Assembly: GCA_035480575.1 (NCBI GenBank)
Contig: DATIHR010000033.1
Location: 1-22,213, forward strand
Direction of reading: 5' to 3'
Length of the DNA: 22,213 nucleotides
Source: PMNU01 sp035480575
Lineage (GTDB): Bacteria > Patescibacteriota > Saccharimonadia > Saccharimonadales > UBA4665
Shown: one piece after another, positions 20,404-22,213 of the stretch
Layout of the letters: every line of letters starts with the position of its first letter
How positions within the stretch are numbered: position 1 is the stretch's first letter
The notes under the pieces: model-generated
What the model was told of the DNA's origin: nothing
Database searches by the model: none
The model's input: only the letters and a program-made list of their open reading frames with translations
Position numbers and translations under genes: made by a program

Positions 20404-21438
20404 ATGAGCAAACCAACCATTCTTACCGGCATTCGTGCCAATAACGACCTAACTATTGGCAATTATTTGGGCGCGCTACTACCTATGGTAGATATGGCCA
20501 AAGCCAAGGCAGGTGAGTACCAGGTTAACCTATTCGTGCCAGACCTGCATAGCTTTACTACACCAATTGACCACGGCAAATTACAAGACGGCATTGTGCA
20601 AAACCTACGGGTATTTGCCGCTGCCGGCCTGCCGCTCAACAACCCAGATGTACACATATATCGCCAAAGCTACGTACCCGCGCACTGCGAACTTACCTGG
20701 ATATTAGACTGCTTTACCGGCATGGGCGAAATGGGCCGCATGACCCAGTTCAAAGATAAATCTGCAAAGCTCAGCGAAGACCGCATAAGTGTTGGCTTAT
20801 TTAACTACCCAGTGCTTATGTCTGCCGACATTCTGTTGTACAACGCCACGTACGTACCGGTTGGTGACGACCAAACGCAACACCTGGAATTTACCCGCGA
20901 CATTGCCGAGCGCATGAACAACCAATTTGGTGCCGACTTATTTACCGTGCCGCTGCCTGTGCCAAAACAACACGCGTTTTTTGGCAAAGACCAAGGTTTG
21001 CGTATTCGCGACTTGCAAGACCCTCGCTATAAAATGAGCAAAAGCGACGAAACAGGCAAAGGCGTCATATTTATGTCCGATACACCCGAAGCAGCGGCCA
21101 AAAAAATTATGAGCGCTACTACCGACAGCCATAACGAAATCCAGTTCGATATAAAAGAGCGCCCCGGCGTGTCGAACCTGCTCCAAATACTCGGCTTACT
21201 GTCTGGCCGTGACCAACAATCGGTTATTGATGAATACACAGGTAAAACCAGCTACGGCGACCTTAAAAAGGCTGTTGCCGAGGTTGTTAGTACTTTCCTA
21301 CGCGACTTCCAAACCAAACTAGCCAGTGTTGACGATGCTGCCATACAAGCGAAACTAGTGGCCGACGAAATCGCCATGAATGATATAGCCAACGCCACGC
21401 TAACACGAGTTCAGCAAGCGGTCGGGTTGCGGCCATAG
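20404..21438 (+). CDS. trpS: Tryptophanyl-tRNA synthetase
   Basis: TrpS charges tRNA-Trp with tryptophan in the cytosol. The 344-residue class I enzyme has the HIGH-type motif as TIGN (17-20), the tryptophan-pocket segment SADILLYN with Asp141, DDQTQHLEFTRDIAERMN (154-171) and the KMSKS loop (209-213). The segment before the HIGH motif reads GIRANNDLTIGN, where most bacterial enzymes have G-x-Q/R-P-S/T-G; the Pro-Ser/Thr-Gly is replaced. Length is normal. No SD precedes the ATG. Possible control is by the attenuator upstream plus a local promoter. The pseudouridine synthase gene follows 7 bases after the stop. Confidence 0.97.
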   Translation: MSKPTILTGIRANNDLTIGNYLGALLPMVDMAKAKAGEYQVNLFVPDLHSFTTPIDHGKLQDGIVQNLRVFAAAGLPLNNPDVHIYRQSYVPAHCELTWILDCFTGMGEMGRMTQFKDKSAKLSEDRISVGLFNYPVLMSADILLYNATYVPVGDDQTQHLEFTRDIAERMNNQFGADLFTVPLPVPKQHAFFGKDQGLRIRDLQDPRYKMSKSDETGKGVIFMSDTPEAAAKKIMSATTDSHNEIQFDIKERPGVSNLLQILGLLSGRDQQSVIDEYTGKTSYGDLKKAVAEVVSTFLRDFQTKLASVDDAAIQAKLVADEIAMNDIANATLTRVQQAVGLRP

Positions 21439-21445
21439 AGCGGGT

Positions 21446-22213
21446 ATGAACGATTACATCCCGAATCGTCCCCGTACCGTTCGAGCCGACCGGCTACTAG
21501 CCAACATGCATCTAGATTACTCGCGAGCCGCCCTTGCCAAGCTGTTCGATCAAGATTTAGTCACACTGGACGGTAAGATTTTAAAAGCCGGCGATAAAAT
21601 CCCGGAAGGCAGTACCCTAACAGCTGACATTTCTTCACTCGAAACACCGGTTACTGCTGTGCCAGTGCCAATTTTATACGAGGATGACAATGTGATTGTC
21701 ATGGATAAGCCCGCCGGTATGCTCACGCACGCTCAAAATAAATTCATTACCGAGCCGACGGTGGCTACGTTTCTGCGCGAAAAGGGCAAAATGGAAGGCG
21801 AGCGAGCAGGGGTTATACACCGGCTAGACCGGGCAACCAGCGGCGTTATTGTGGGTGCCAAGAACGAACGTGCACTGAGTGCATTACAAAAACAGTTTGC
21901 CGACAGAAGCGTCCAAAAAACCTACACTGCCGTCGTGCAGGGCAGACCAAAGCAACCGGAGGCGGTCATTGATATGCCCATCGAGCGTAACCCTAAAGCA
22001 CCAGCCACCTTTCGGGTCGGCACGAACGGCAAACCGGCAGTAACACACTATAAAGTGTTGCAAACGAATGATGCATATAGCTTGCTGGAACTTAAGCCAG
22101 AAACCGGGCGTACCCATCAATTACGCGTCCACTTGCAAAAAATTGGCCACCCCATTGTGGGCGATCCATTGTACGGAAGCGGCACCTACGGCGACCGGCT
22201 GTTCCTGCACGCC
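21446..22213 (+). CDS. RluA/RluD-family pseudouridine synthase, 3' end beyond the window
   Basis: The family converts uridine to pseudouridine in 23S rRNA or tRNA. The 256 codons seen run off the window edge without a stop. The N-terminal S4-like RNA-binding domain spans about 10-60 (VRADRLLANM to LDGKILKAGDKI). The catalytic block IHRLDRATSGVIV has the active-site Asp128. YEDDNVIVMDKPAGMLTH, LKPETGRTHQLRVHL and HPIVGDPLYG are family marks. The ATG at 21446 is 7 bases after trpS with only a weak GCGGG as ribosome binding site, so it is probably co-transcribed with trpS. RluD or another RluA-type enzyme cannot be told apart from this part. Confidence 0.92.
   Translation, partial: MNDYIPNRPRTVRADRLLANMHLDYSRAALAKLFDQDLVTLDGKILKAGDKIPEGSTLTADISSLETPVTAVPVPILYEDDNVIVMDKPAGMLTHAQNKFITEPTVATFLREKGKMEGERAGVIHRLDRATSGVIVGAKNERALSALQKQFADRSVQKTYTAVVQGRPKQPEAVIDMPIERNPKAPATFRVGTNGKPAVTHYKVLQTNDAYSLLELKPETGRTHQLRVHLQKIGHPIVGDPLYGSGTYGDRLFLHA

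Noticed and set aside
1..22213. CRISPR array, tRNA or rRNA genes, insertion sequences
   Set aside because: No regularly spaced direct repeats, cloverleaf-like blocks or transposase motifs were seen. A short inverted match between 1-7 and 171-177 is too small to call a mobile-element end.

Overview
The window looks like a Candidatus Saccharibacteria (TM7) or closely related CPR/Patescibacteria chromosome. It carries a long, tightly packed ribosomal-protein cluster with no rpmD (L30) between rpsE and rplO. The adk and map genes usual between secY and infA are missing, rpsJ (S10) does not head the cluster, and L36, S14 and S4 are cysteine-poor forms without zinc-binding motifs. TGA is not read as an amino acid in any gene, so the recoded CPR lineages are excluded. 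The phylum call is inference from gene content; no marker tree or rRNA gene is available here.

Layout. Bases 1-471 hold no convincing gene: a hairpin, two tandem REP-like palindromes, a TTGACA-18-TAAGAT promoter and a structured leader before rplC. Bases 472-9155 are the merged S10-spc run: L3-L4-L23-L2-S19-L22-S3-L16-L29-S17-L14-L24-L5-S14-S8-L6-L18-S5-L15. Most junctions are TAATG overlaps or gaps of 1-11 bases, and the Shine-Dalgarno (SD) sequence often lies inside the last codons of the upstream gene. A terminator at 9173-9211 ends this run. secY follows from a weak promoter. A second strong promoter drives infA-rpmJ-rpsM-rpsK-rpsD-rpoA-rplQ-rplM-rpsI, ending at a 17-bp bidirectional terminator (15079-15115).

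Bases 15096-18386 (minus strand) hold three tandem paralogues of an unrecognised family with winged-helix-like segments and an almost invariant N-terminal signature (EFPEPPVG). They form one operon that converges on the ribosomal operon and shares its terminator. Divergent from it is a NOL1/NOP2/Sun-type RNA cytosine-C5 methyltransferase, which meets a minus-strand alpha/beta-hydrolase-like gene tail to tail.

Bases 20002-20160 contain what I read as an undescribed transcription attenuator. A near-consensus promoter is followed 8 bases later by an apparently leaderless 25-codon ORF with an FFYWF cluster. After it come an anti-antiterminator hairpin, a possible antiterminator pairing and an intrinsic terminator. 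Downstream lie a 67-codon unknown gene and trpS, so the aromatic cluster fits a sensor of tryptophanyl-tRNA charging. The window ends inside an RluA/RluD-family pseudouridine synthase gene.

Taken together, this is a translation-centred region: ribosome assembly, protein export, core transcription, RNA modification and tRNA charging, with one lineage-specific paralogue operon inserted. All structures and pairings were found by eye, with no folding or database search.
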